From positions 28,302 to 92,301 of the forward strand of contig NZ_SDIF01000023.1 of the NCBI RefSeq assembly GCF_004122735.1: 64,000 nt of DNA, in the 5' to 3' direction. Made by a program: the position numbers and the translations under genes. The notes beneath the pieces are model-generated. The model saw nothing but the letters and a program-made list of their open reading frames with translations. It ran no database searches and was not told where the DNA came from. Below, in pieces: positions 47,836 through 55,652 of the stretch (its first letter is position 1; the number at the start of each line of letters is the position of its first letter). This stretch comes from Streptomyces sioyaensis (GTDB taxonomy: Bacteria > Actinomycetota > Actinomycetes > Streptomycetales > Streptomycetaceae).

Positions 47836-49514
47836 GACTGCTCCAGATATCGGTGGACGAGCATGACCGCCATGGCTCCCTCGCCCACTGCGGAAGCGAC
47901 ACGCTTGGCGGACTTGGCGCGGGCATCGCCGGCCACGAACACGCCCGGGACGTTCGTTTCCAGGTGGTAGGGCGGCCGGTCCAACTCCCAGTCGGCCGGC
48001 GGGCGCCCGTCCGTGGTCAGATCGGGGCCGGTCAGGATGAACCCGCGGGGGTCCCGGAGCACCGTGCCCTCCAGCCAGTCGGTCAGCGGGGCGGCACCGA
48101 TGAAGACGAACATCCACTGGGCGTCGAGGAGTTCGGTGTGGCCGGTGGCCGTCTCGCGTACGGTGATCTGTTCCAGATGACCCGAGCCCTGGGCGGCGTC
48201 GACGACCGTGTTCGTGCGTACCGAGATCGTGGGCGTCTCGTCGACCTGCTGGACGAGGTAGTGCGACATCGACTCGGACAGGGACGGCCCACGCACCAGT
48301 AGGGTGACCGACTTGGCGCTGCGGGCCAGGTATATCGCGGCCTGGCCGGCGGAGTTGGCGCCGCCGACGATGTACACGTCCTGGTCCTGGCACGCAGCCG
48401 CCTCTGTCAGCGCCGACCCGTAGAACACTCCACAGCCGGTCAACTCGGGCACATGGGGTGCGTCAAGCTGTCGGTACGACACGCCGGTCGCAAGAATCAC
48501 GGCATGCGCGGCGACGGCGGAGCCGTCCGAGAACCGGACGACGCGCGACGCGCCGTTGATCTCCAGCCCGGTGACCTCGCGCGCGGTCAGTATCTCGGCG
48601 CCGAACCTCGACGCCTGACGCCGGGCCCGGTCGGTGAGCTGAGCCCCGGACACGCCGTCCGGAAAGCCGAGATAGTTCTCGATGCGCGAGCTCTGGCCGG
48701 CCTGACCCCCGGTCGCGGAGCGTTCCACGAGGACGGTCCGCAGGCCCTCGGAGGCCCCGTAGACCGCCGCCCCCAGACCGGCCGGTCCGCCGCCGATGAC
48801 GACGAGGTCGTAGAAGTCCGTTCCCGGCGTGGTCGCGAGCCCGACCCGGGCGGCGAGCTCCCGGTCCTGGGGCTCGACGAGGGCCGTGCCGTCCGGGGCG
48901 ATCACCAGCGGAAGCCGCAGCCCCTCCCCGCCCGCGGCGCACAGCAACCGCCGGCCTTCCGGATCCTCGGAGGAGTACCAGCGGTAGGGCACCTGGTTGC
49001 GGGCCAGGAACTCCCGCACGGCCGACGAACGCGCCGACCAGCGGTGTCCGACGACCTTGGTGACGGTCACCGGCCGGTGGTCGCTGGCGCGCCAGGCCGA
49101 CAGGAGATCGTCGAGGACCGGGTAGAGCTTCTCCTCGGGCGGCTCCCAGGGCTTGAGGAGGTAGTGGTCCAGGTCGACGACATTGATCGCGTCGATCGCC
49201 GCGCCGGTGTCCGCGTACGCGGTCAACAGCACCCGCCGGGCGCCGGGGTGGATGTCGAGAGCCTGCTCAAGGAACTCGATGCCGTCCATCTCCGGCATCC
49301 GGTAGTCGGCCACGATCACCGCGACGGGCGCGCCGCGCAGCTTGAGCTCCCGCAGGGCGGCCAAGGCGGACGCGCCGGACTCCGCGCGCACGATGCGGTA
49401 CGACTCGCCGTAGCGGCGCCGCAGGTCGCGGGCGACAGCGCGCGACACGCCCGGGTCGTCGTCCACGGTCAGGATGACGGTCCGCGCCGGACTGGCAGCC
49501 TGTTCCATAGGCAT
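47832..49514 (-). CDS. Fused response regulator / thioredoxin-reductase-like FAD oxidoreductase
   Basis: A 560-aa protein. Residues about 12-140 are a CheY-like receiver (VDDDPG, phosphoacceptor Asp in VADYRMPEMDG, Lys in LLKPW). Residues about 150-210 look like a thioredoxin-fold segment without CxxC. From about 213 comes a TrxR-type FAD/NAD domain (VIGGGPAGLGAA, ATGVSYRQL, VGGANSAGQAA, GVFVAGDAR). The redox CxxC of true TrxR is absent: the site reads GVFYGSALTEAAAC. It is therefore probably a phosphorylation-controlled NAD(P)H oxidoreductase, or a sensor, rather than a thioredoxin reductase. It heads an operon with the kinase and the zinc-finger protein, joined by ATGA overlaps. The receiver is probably phosphorylated by that kinase. 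Confidence 0.92.
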   Translation of the reverse strand: MPMEQAASPARTVILTVDDDPGVSRAVARDLRRRYGESYRIVRAESGASALAALRELKLRGAPVAVIVADYRMPEMDGIEFLEQALDIHPGARRVLLTAYADTGAAIDAINVVDLDHYLLKPWEPPEEKLYPVLDDLLSAWRASDHRPVTVTKVVGHRWSARSSAVREFLARNQVPYRWYSSEDPEGRRLLCAAGGEGLRLPLVIAPDGTALVEPQDRELAARVGLATTPGTDFYDLVVIGGGPAGLGAAVYGASEGLRTVLVERSATGGQAGQSSRIENYLGFPDGVSGAQLTDRARRQASRFGAEILTAREVTGLEINGASRVVRFSDGSAVAAHAVILATGVSYRQLDAPHVPELTGCGVFYGSALTEAAACQDQDVYIVGGANSAGQAAIYLARSAKSVTLLVRGPSLSESMSHYLVQQVDETPTISVRTNTVVDAAQGSGHLEQITVRETATGHTELLDAQWMFVFIGAAPLTDWLEGTVLRDPRGFILTGPDLTTDGRPPADWELDRPPYHLETNVPGVFVAGDARAKSAKRVASAVGEGAMAVMLVHRYLEQS

Positions 49515-49656
49515 CCCGTCCCCGGTCGCTCACCCTTCCGCACCGACTCCCTGTGCCTGTCGGGTACGCCGGTGTGCGTCAGCACTACCCATGGTATGGG
49601 TGATCATCGATCGCCGCCCATCGGTGCTCGGGGACCCCCGACTGTCGCGGCACTCC

Positions 49657-51522
49657 CTATCCGACATCGGGCGCAGACCGCACTTCGATCTCGTCCCCCG
49701 TCCGCTCCATCTCCAGCACGACGAGCTCGTTCCGCCCCTTCCGCCACAGATGGCTCGGCGCGTACAGGGTGATCTGCGGCCCGAGGGACCAGTACCGGCC
49801 GAGCGCGAATCCATTGAGCCAGACCATGCCCTTGTCCCAGCCCGGGAAGGCAAGGAAGCCGTCCGCCGGGGTGTCCACATGCACCCGGGCCCGATGGAAC
49901 GCGGGGCCGGTCGGCGTGTCTTCGCTGGTGAATTTCAGCGCCGAGAGGTTGTCCAGCGGCAGTCGGCGGATCTCCCAGTCGTGGAGTTCTCCGTCGTCGA
50001 GGAGTACCTTGCCGCTGATTCCCTTGGGGTCGTTGAGGCCCTCGCCGAAGTTGACGCGCCCGGTGGGGTCCACCAGAAGGTCGAGGGTGCTGGACGCACC
50101 GTTCAGGGTGACGTCTATGGAGTGGTCCGGCTGGTTGCGGTCGAAGGTGCCGATCCGCTTGCCGTCGCTGAACACCAGCGCGCGGTCGCCCAGACCCGTC
50201 AGCCTCAGCCGCTTGGTCCCCTGTTGCCCCCGCACCCGAGTGCGGTAATGAATCAGTCCGTGTGCCTGCCCGAGGGCCTCCATGTGGGCGGGGGCGGCAC
50301 GACGCACCGGAGTGCTCAGCGCGTCGAGCGACTCCATCAACGACACCGACTCGCGGACGGCGACCCGCTGAGCCGGCATGCGGCGTGGCGTGGCCGGCAG
50401 GGGCGTGTTCGGCAGCGTGGTGTATTTGCCGAGGACGTCGCGCACCGTGTGGAATTTCTCGGTGAGTTCGCCGGATTCACTGATCGGGGAGTCGTAGTCG
50501 TAGCTGGTGACGGTGGGCTGATAGGCGCTACCGCTGAGATTGGCACCCGCGGACCAGCCGAAGTTCGTTCCGCCCACCGCCATATAGAAGTTGATCGACG
50601 CCCCCGCTTCGAGCATCTTCTCCACGTCGGCGGCCGTCTGCGCCGGGTCGGTGGTGTGGTGCCGCTCTCCCCAGTGGTCGAACCATCCGTCCCAGAACTC
50701 CGTGCAGAACAGGGGCTTGTCCGGCTGGAACGCGCGCAACTCCGCGAAGGGCCCGGTGGGATCCCCGCCGAAATTGACGGTGGACAGGAGATCGGGAAGG
50801 CTGCCGGCCTTCAGCATGTCCTGAGTGGCTCCGTTGGAGCAGAACAGCAGGCTGTCGATGCCCTGTGCGCGCATGGTGTCCCGCAGATGTGCCAGGTACG
50901 CGTGGTCGTCACCGTAACTGCCGTACTCGTTCTCGACCTGCATCGCGATGATGGGCCCGCCGCGCGTGGCCTGCAGATCCACGAAGCGGGGCAGGAGTTC
51001 GGTGAACCAGGCGTCGACCGCTCGCTCGAACGCGGGGTCGGAACGGCGTAGCGGCGCGTCCTTGTCCTTGAGGAGCCAGGCGGGCAGGCCACCGAAGTCC
51101 CATTCCGCGCAGATGTACGGCCCCGGTCGCACGATCACCTTCAGCCCGACCTCGTCCGCGGTCCGCACGAAGGCGGCGACGTCCCGCCATCCGGTGAAGT
51201 CGGCTTTCCTCTCGTACGGTTGGTGGAAGTTCCAGGCGACGTAGGTTTCCACCGTATTCAGACCCATGGCCCGCATCCGCAGCAACCGGTCGCGCCAATC
51301 CTTGGGGTGCGTCCTGAAGTAGTGGAAGGCGCCCGAGAGGATCCGGAACGGCTTGCCGTCCAGCAGAAATTCCTTTCCGCGGACGGTCAGCCCCCTCGGG
51401 CTTTCGGCCTGCGCGAGGGCTGTCCGGCTGAGGATCGTCCGGCTGTTGCCCATGGCGACACCCGCGGACACAGCCGTCACCATGGCTGCGCTCAGGAATC
51501 CACGTCGGCTGAATGGCGTCAT
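49657..51522 (-). CDS. Secreted beta-galactosidase, glycoside hydrolase family 35
   Basis: A 621-aa exported enzyme. The N-terminus carries a Tat-type signal (FSRRGFLSAAM followed by a hydrophobic stretch). The catalytic TIM barrel has the family markers GAFHYFR, NTVETYVAWNFHQP, GPYICAEWDFGG, acid/base Glu199 in VENEYG and nucleophile Glu275 in CTEFWDGWFDHWG. A C-terminal beta-sandwich with GWDKGMVWLNGFALGRYW follows. GH35 enzymes release terminal beta-D-galactose from oligosaccharides and plant galactans. It is monocistronic by spacing, with a palindrome upstream. Confidence 0.94.
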   Translation of the reverse strand: MTPFSRRGFLSAAMVTAVSAGVAMGNSRTILSRTALAQAESPRGLTVRGKEFLLDGKPFRILSGAFHYFRTHPKDWRDRLLRMRAMGLNTVETYVAWNFHQPYERKADFTGWRDVAAFVRTADEVGLKVIVRPGPYICAEWDFGGLPAWLLKDKDAPLRRSDPAFERAVDAWFTELLPRFVDLQATRGGPIIAMQVENEYGSYGDDHAYLAHLRDTMRAQGIDSLLFCSNGATQDMLKAGSLPDLLSTVNFGGDPTGPFAELRAFQPDKPLFCTEFWDGWFDHWGERHHTTDPAQTAADVEKMLEAGASINFYMAVGGTNFGWSAGANLSGSAYQPTVTSYDYDSPISESGELTEKFHTVRDVLGKYTTLPNTPLPATPRRMPAQRVAVRESVSLMESLDALSTPVRRAAPAHMEALGQAHGLIHYRTRVRGQQGTKRLRLTGLGDRALVFSDGKRIGTFDRNQPDHSIDVTLNGASSTLDLLVDPTGRVNFGEGLNDPKGISGKVLLDDGELHDWEIRRLPLDNLSALKFTSEDTPTGPAFHRARVHVDTPADGFLAFPGWDKGMVWLNGFALGRYWSLGPQITLYAPSHLWRKGRNELVVLEMERTGDEIEVRSAPDVG

Positions 51523-51562
51523 GCCTGCACTCCTCGACTCGACCGATCGTCACCCACGGCTC

Positions 51563-51572
51563 GAACATGTTC
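51563..51572. promoter_or_regulatory. Palindrome upstream of the beta-galactosidase gene
   Basis: GAACATGTTC is a perfect 10-bp palindrome about 40 bp upstream of the beta-galactosidase ATG. The position suits an operator for a sugar-responsive repressor, but no regulator is encoded next to it. Confidence 0.35.
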
Positions 51573-51756
51573 AGTAGTGCGCGTTTCTGTGCATTGAGAG
51601 TGTTATCCAGAACAGAAACGAGCACAAGGGTTCGTGACAGAACACGGTGAGCCAAGGCGTGAACGAGCCGCCCATGAACTGCCCGGCAGGGAGACGATGT
51701 TCAGGTCTCCACGCTCAGCCCGGTGCGCGACCCAGAAGCCCAGGCAGACTCCTTCG

Positions 51757-52134
51757 GTGGCGGACCTCGTCATCGTCGGTCTGGGTCGCTGCTCCGGGTC
51801 CCCCGGTGACGAGGTCGCGCAGGGTGCAGGTCTGCACTCCCTCCTGGCCGAGGCTGGGCAGGACGTCGGCAACGGGGCAACCACGGCCGACGGCGCGATC
51901 TGCCTGGCGATGGCCGCCACTCGGCACGGATCCCGGCTGGTGCAGGTGTCCAGTGATGCCATCTGCTCGGGCAGCGACGTGCGCTACGACGAATCCGCCA
52001 CACCGGACCCGGTCACCCCATACGGGGCTGCGAAGGCTGCGGCCGAAACGGCGATCCGCCTGTTCGCCCCGGACGCCGTCATCGCGCGTACCTCGCTGAT
52101 CAGCGGTGGCGAATTCCTACGTCGCGAGCGCTGA
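51757..52134 (+). pseudogene. Decayed RmlD-type sugar-nucleotide reductase/epimerase
   Basis: The frame ending at the TGA at 52134 contains a clear RmlD/extended-SDR core: TADGAICLAMAATRHG, LVQVSSDAICSG, YDESATPDPVTPYGAAKAAAE and AVIARTSLISG. This is the Ser/Tyr-Lys region of dTDP-4-dehydrorhamnose-reductase-like proteins, except that the catalytic YxxxK reads YGAAK. The Rossmann N-terminus is unrecognisable or shortened, and the protein ends shortly after TSLISGG, so well over 100 residues of the C-terminal half are missing. It is a remnant, not a working gene. Confidence 0.7.
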
Positions 52135-52389
52135 CTCGTACGGCGGCTGGAGGAGGCCATGGTGCTGAGGCCGGCTCTGCTGCTGCTCGGCCTTCGCCAC
52201 CGGGCCGCGGCCAGGGTTCACGCGGGGCGATGACTCGGAGCTGGTCTTTCGGCGAGATGCCAGCGCCACGCCGCGCATAGATCCTGAAAGAGTGAAAAGT
52301 TTGCCAATTCCTTTATGCAGAGGCCTTTCGCGTCGAAGGGAGTGTCAGGAAGGCGGCCGTGGGCCGCTTGGATCGACCAGGAGATTGTT

Positions 52390-52776
52390 ATGTCACGGAT
52401 CACGCAGGTCACTGCCATCGCCGCTCTTGCGGCAGGCACCGCCCTGGGGGGTATTTCGGCGGCGTTCGCAGACAGTGGCGCGGCCGGCGGCGCGGCCGGT
52501 TCACCAGGAGTGGTGTCGGGCAACGCGATTCAGGTCCCGATCCACATTCCGATCAACGTGTGCGGCAACACCGTCAATATCGTGGGGCTGCTGAACCCGG
52601 CCTTCGGCAACACCTGCATCAACGGTTTCGAGCAGCGTCGGGTGGTTGTCCACCATCACCACCACCACGCCATCCACCACCACGTCAGGCACACCAAGAA
52701 GCACCCCAAGCGGCACCACCGCCACCACCGGCCGGCCGGCGGCGTGCACACCGGTGGCGGCGGCATGGCCGGCTAG
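52390..52776 (+). CDS. Short chaplin with an unusual histidine-rich C-terminal tail
   Basis: A 128-aa secreted protein with AGGAG six bases upstream of the ATG at 52390. Residues 1 to about 28 are a signal peptide ending SAAFA-D. One chaplin domain follows (GVVSGNAIQVPIHIPINVCG, then NIVGLLNPAFGNTCIN) with the two conserved Cys. Chaplins assemble into amyloid-like hydrophobic layers on aerial hyphae and spores. Short chaplins normally end just after this domain; here about 48 further residues contain a run of six His and 15 His in total (VVVHHHHHHAIHHHVRH...), then a Gly-rich end. There is no LAXTG sorting signal. The tail suggests metal binding, which is inference. Confidence 0.92.
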   Translation: MSRITQVTAIAALAAGTALGGISAAFADSGAAGGAAGSPGVVSGNAIQVPIHIPINVCGNTVNIVGLLNPAFGNTCINGFEQRRVVVHHHHHHAIHHHVRHTKKHPKRHHRHHRPAGGVHTGGGGMAG

Positions 52777-53036
52777 GACGGGGAACCGTCCCGGGCGTTG
52801 TGGCCGGTGGCCGGTGGTCACGGCGATGCCCGGGACGGCCGCTGAGGCCCCGTAACACCAGGCCCGGGGTCGGGTCGCTTGCACCGACAGCCCTTCCACC
52901 TTCACCGGAGGAAACGGCCCGGCCCCGGACACAATCCCCTCAGCGGCGCAGTCCTTTGCCACCAGCAGACGAAGACCTGTTGAAGACCTGTTGGTGGGCT
53001 GTGCGGCGAAGCAGCCGGGTTTCTTCCAGAGGCCCG
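52777..53036. other. Intergenic region without a recognisable gene
   Basis: I see no supported coding sequence between the chaplin stop and the terminator hairpin. A short GGACGG/CCGTCC hairpin overlaps the chaplin stop (52775-52790) and could help end that transcript. A short direct repeat (GAAGACCTGTTG) occurs at 52971-52994. Confidence 0.5.
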
Positions 53037-53038
53037 CG

Positions 53039-53079
53039 AAAAGGCGCCTGAACCGGGCTTTGCCCGTCAGGCGCCTTTT
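53039..53079. terminator. Strong bidirectional terminator
   Basis: AAAAGGCGCCTGA pairs perfectly with TCAGGCGCCTTTT, with an inner GGGC-TTT-GCCC hairpin. The A-tract and T-tract on either side make it a rho-independent terminator in both directions. It lies between the chaplin (plus) and the DUF4331 gene (minus). Confidence 0.9.
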
Positions 53080-53187
53080 GCTCGCCCCATTCGCAGCAGG
53101 GGCCGTCCGACCGCTCTCAGCCGAGAAGGCTCTTGTACTTTCCCGCTCAAGCTCCGGACCGGCGCCGCCACCGATGAAATGCAGGGG

Positions 53188-54204
53188 TCAGTTCGCCTTG
53201 GGGTGTGGGTTGCCGAGGTAGGGAAACTCGTTCAGAAGGTCGGTGTGTGGCGCGAGCCCGGTGGGCGGGATATCGCCCGCCGAGAGGAATGAGAGCCGGT
53301 GGTTGATGACGTCGTCGGTGAAGACACGGCCGTTGGGATATTGCGCGGGCTTCGAGGGGTCGTAGACCAGCATGTCGGGCAGGATGCGGTCGGCGTCGAT
53401 CGCCGCGATCGCCTCTTCTCGCGTGTAGTTGCCGGTGTGCCCCATGAGATGGACGAACTGATCGGTCCAACGATCACGGTCGTTCACCGGCTCACTGGCG
53501 TTGTACTCCTCCTTCGTGTCGTCGGTGTTGAAGAAGCTGCTGACCGAAGGGTGGCCGGCCCGGTCGGCATGGACGAGCCGACCGTCTCTCCGCACGCTGC
53601 ACCGGCCCCAGATGCGGATCTCGGGGTTGGCGCGGAGCTCACTCGTCGGCAGTTCCACCACCATCGAGAACACGTTGGCTTCCGTGTTCGAGTCCACTCC
53701 GGTCCACGGTGACCTGCCACCGAGATGGGGCGCGGTGAAGTTTCGGCCGCCGGTGGTGTCGAAGAGATTCTTGATCCCGTCGAAGTCGAAGAAGAAGGCG
53801 TCGCTACGGCTGCCGGCGAAGAACGTGTAGGGACCGGCGGTGACGCGGTTCGCCCGGGTGCCGAACGACACCTCGGCGTCGGTGACGACCTGCTGTCCGA
53901 CGGCTTCGGCCGAGCGGGCCTCATCACCCGTTGCCATGAAGACGCTGAATGTCTGACGGCCGCCGTCTCGGGGTGCCGAAAAGACGTAGCTGATCGCCAT
54001 GTTGGCGAGGCAGTCCCCGTCGTTGTCGAGGTTGAGCCGATAGATGGCATCAGGGTGCAACGCATCAGCGTTTGGGTTCGCGTTGAGGATGAGCACCGTT
54101 CTCGCCGAGTCGGTCGGGGACTGAAACGCGTAGAGGTCACAGAGGTCGAGCCGTTGGTCCCCGAGCGGTGCGCCAAGACTGAGGCCGGTGAAGTGATTCG
54201 ACAT
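53188..54204 (-). CDS. DUF4331 family protein
   Basis: A 338-aa protein with the DUF4331 pattern: an N-terminal SNHFTGLSLGAPLGDQRLDLCDLYAFQSP-type opening split here by normal variation, LILNANPNADALHPDAIYRLNLDNDGD, a central FFAGSRSDAFFFD segment, and a C-terminal DMLVYDPSKPAQYPNGR...DDVINHRLSFL segment. The family is common in actinobacteria and has no established function; it is often called a calcium-binding or exported protein without proof. No signal peptide is evident with the ATG at 54204, which has an AAAGGA ribosome site. A longer in-frame start at 54318 exists but reads through non-conserved sequence. Confidence 0.88.
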   Translation of the reverse strand: MSNHFTGLSLGAPLGDQRLDLCDLYAFQSPTDSARTVLILNANPNADALHPDAIYRLNLDNDGDCLANMAISYVFSAPRDGGRQTFSVFMATGDEARSAEAVGQQVVTDAEVSFGTRANRVTAGPYTFFAGSRSDAFFFDFDGIKNLFDTTGGRNFTAPHLGGRSPWTGVDSNTEANVFSMVVELPTSELRANPEIRIWGRCSVRRDGRLVHADRAGHPSVSSFFNTDDTKEEYNASEPVNDRDRWTDQFVHLMGHTGNYTREEAIAAIDADRILPDMLVYDPSKPAQYPNGRVFTDDVINHRLSFLSAGDIPPTGLAPHTDLLNEFPYLGNPHPKAN

Positions 54205-54605
54205 TGCGTGTCCTTTCGCTGGTGAGGCGCCAGCCGTCAGGCGGAGCCGAGACCTCGCTCTGGGGAACGGGGTTGCGTTTTCCCTGCTGAGAGGGGCTCT
54301 GGAGGGTGATCCAGACATTGGAGCATGAAAGCTGCCAAATCAGTCGGATTCATGTGGGTTCGTGTGGGGTCATGAGGGGGCATGGCCTGATCGGGGTCGT
54401 TCCGTTGCGGGAAGTGACGGGGTGACGGGTCGCGGGATGACGGGTCGCGCGTGACGAGTCGCGGAGGGGGACGGGTCAGGGAATGGCGTGCCTCGGGCCC
54501 CGGCAGGTTCCTTCCCCTCTGCCGATGCCGTCCGCGTCCCGGCGCGGCGTTCCAGGAAGGGGATGTTCCCGCAGGTCAGAGGTGGTATGAGCGTTCCGGC
54601 GTCCC
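54205..54605. other. Intergenic region, no clear gene
   Basis: About 400 bp between the divergent DUF4331 gene and the small membrane-protein ORF. It contains several GACGGGTCGCG-like direct repeats around 54417-54475 but no ORF with convincing features. It presumably holds the DUF4331 promoter. Confidence 0.4.
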
Positions 54606-54815
54606 GTGTTCGGTGGTGGTTCTGGCGGCTGGGACGGCGGGCGTCGCAAGCTCTGGACGGCAAGCACCGACGACCTCATACCGAAGGGGGACACCCTGCG
54701 GACCCGCTTCCGGCACCGCCGGTTCCGCCGTGCCGATGTCACTGACGCGGTGGCCCTGGCGGTGCTCGCCGCATCGGCAGCGACCGTCTTCCTCCTGGTC
54801 GTCAGCCGTCTTTGA
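54606..54815 (+). CDS. Possible small membrane protein
   Basis: A GTG-started frame of 69 codons ends 49 bp before the lipoprotein gene. The N-terminal half is polar and basic (DTLRTRFRHRRFRR). The C-terminus is a single transmembrane helix (DAVALAVLAASAATVFLLVV) followed by SRL and the stop. That layout looks like a tail-anchored membrane protein and not random frame noise. The ribosome site is poor and the true start may be elsewhere. No function is recognised. Confidence 0.4.
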   Translation: MFGGGSGGWDGGRRKLWTASTDDLIPKGDTLRTRFRHRRFRRADVTDAVALAVLAASAATVFLLVVSRL

Positions 54816-54864
54816 CGTCACGTATGCCGACCGGACCCACCGAAAGAGAAAGCACCCAGTCACT

Positions 54865-55596
54865 ATGCGCATTGCCCGTCACACCACCCGCCTCGTCGCC
54901 TCCGCCGCCGTACTGGCGGCCGCCCTCTCGCTGACGGCCTGTGAGAACGACGCCAAGCAGACCACCGGCCCGGTGCCGGCCGCGTCCTCCCGGCCCGAGT
55001 CCGGCGGCGAGGGCGCCTCGTCCTCATCGGGTGCGAAGGGCCCGGCCAAGGACAGCGACTCGTCGAAGGCCGCGTCGGGTGCCTCCGGCAGTGGAACCAG
55101 CGGCAGCGGAGCCGGCGGAAAGAACGGCTCCGGTCAGGCCGCCGGCAAGGGTTCCGGCAGCCAGAAGACGACCGGCGCCTGCACCGGCGCGCAGGTCAAG
55201 GTCACCGCGACCAAGGTCAATCGCCCGGTCAACCACATGCTTCTCACCGCCACCAACACCGGCTCCGTGCCCTGCCACGCCTACAACGCCCCGTACCTCC
55301 GCTGGGACGACGCCCAAGCCGCCACCACGTTCCTGGACAAGTCCAAGCCGCAGGCCGTGATCACGCTCGCACCGGGCGAGTCGGCGTACGCGGGGGTCAT
55401 GTACCAGTCCGCGGACGGCTCCGGCAGCGGCGGCTACACCGCCCGCACCCTGGGCGTCCTGTTCTCCAATCGGGCGGGGAACGGTTCCACCGGCCCTGCC
55501 GTGCGGCTCCCGCTGCCCAAGGGCGGTACCACCACCGACAGTTCGGCGTGGGTTACGTATTGGCAGTCCACCGCCGAGGAGGCGCTGACCTGGTGA
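54865..55596 (+). CDS. DUF4232 lipoprotein
   Basis: A 243-aa exported lipoprotein. Residues 1 to about 25 form a type II signal peptide with lipobox LTAC. A Ser/Gly/Ala/Lys-rich spacer (about 30-105) follows, then a DUF4232 domain (CTGAQVKVTATKVNRPVNHMLLT-type strands, NTGSVPCHAYNAPYLRW, LAPGESAYAGVMY). DUF4232 proteins are abundant in Streptomyces cell envelopes and uncharacterised. The start ATG at 54865 is the one directly before the signal peptide. Confidence 0.9.
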   Translation: MRIARHTTRLVASAAVLAAALSLTACENDAKQTTGPVPAASSRPESGGEGASSSSGAKGPAKDSDSSKAASGASGSGTSGSGAGGKNGSGQAAGKGSGSQKTTGACTGAQVKVTATKVNRPVNHMLLTATNTGSVPCHAYNAPYLRWDDAQAATTFLDKSKPQAVITLAPGESAYAGVMYQSADGSGSGGYTARTLGVLFSNRAGNGSTGPAVRLPLPKGGTTTDSSAWVTYWQSTAEEALTW

Positions 55597-55621
55597 AGCG
55601 GCGTCACTGATCGCGGTCGGG

Positions 55622-55651
55622 CCCGGGGCCGACGGATGCGTCGGGCCCGGG
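55622..55651. terminator. Hairpin between convergent genes
   Basis: CCCGGGGCCGAC pairs with GTCGGGCCCGGG (one mismatch) around a 6-nt loop. It lies between the DUF4232 gene (plus) and the XRE-type gene (minus), which stop 26 bp before it and 2 bp after it. It probably terminates the DUF4232 transcript. Confidence 0.5.
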
Positions 55652-55652
55652 C

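Noticed and set aside
47836..48393. N-terminal extension of the histidine kinase frame
   Set aside because: The extra 186 codons are Arg/Pro/Gly-rich antisense-like sequence inside the oxidoreductase gene; the ATGA start at 47835 is the natural one.
47832..49514. True thioredoxin reductase
   Set aside because: The catalytic CxxC is missing and a receiver domain is fused to it.
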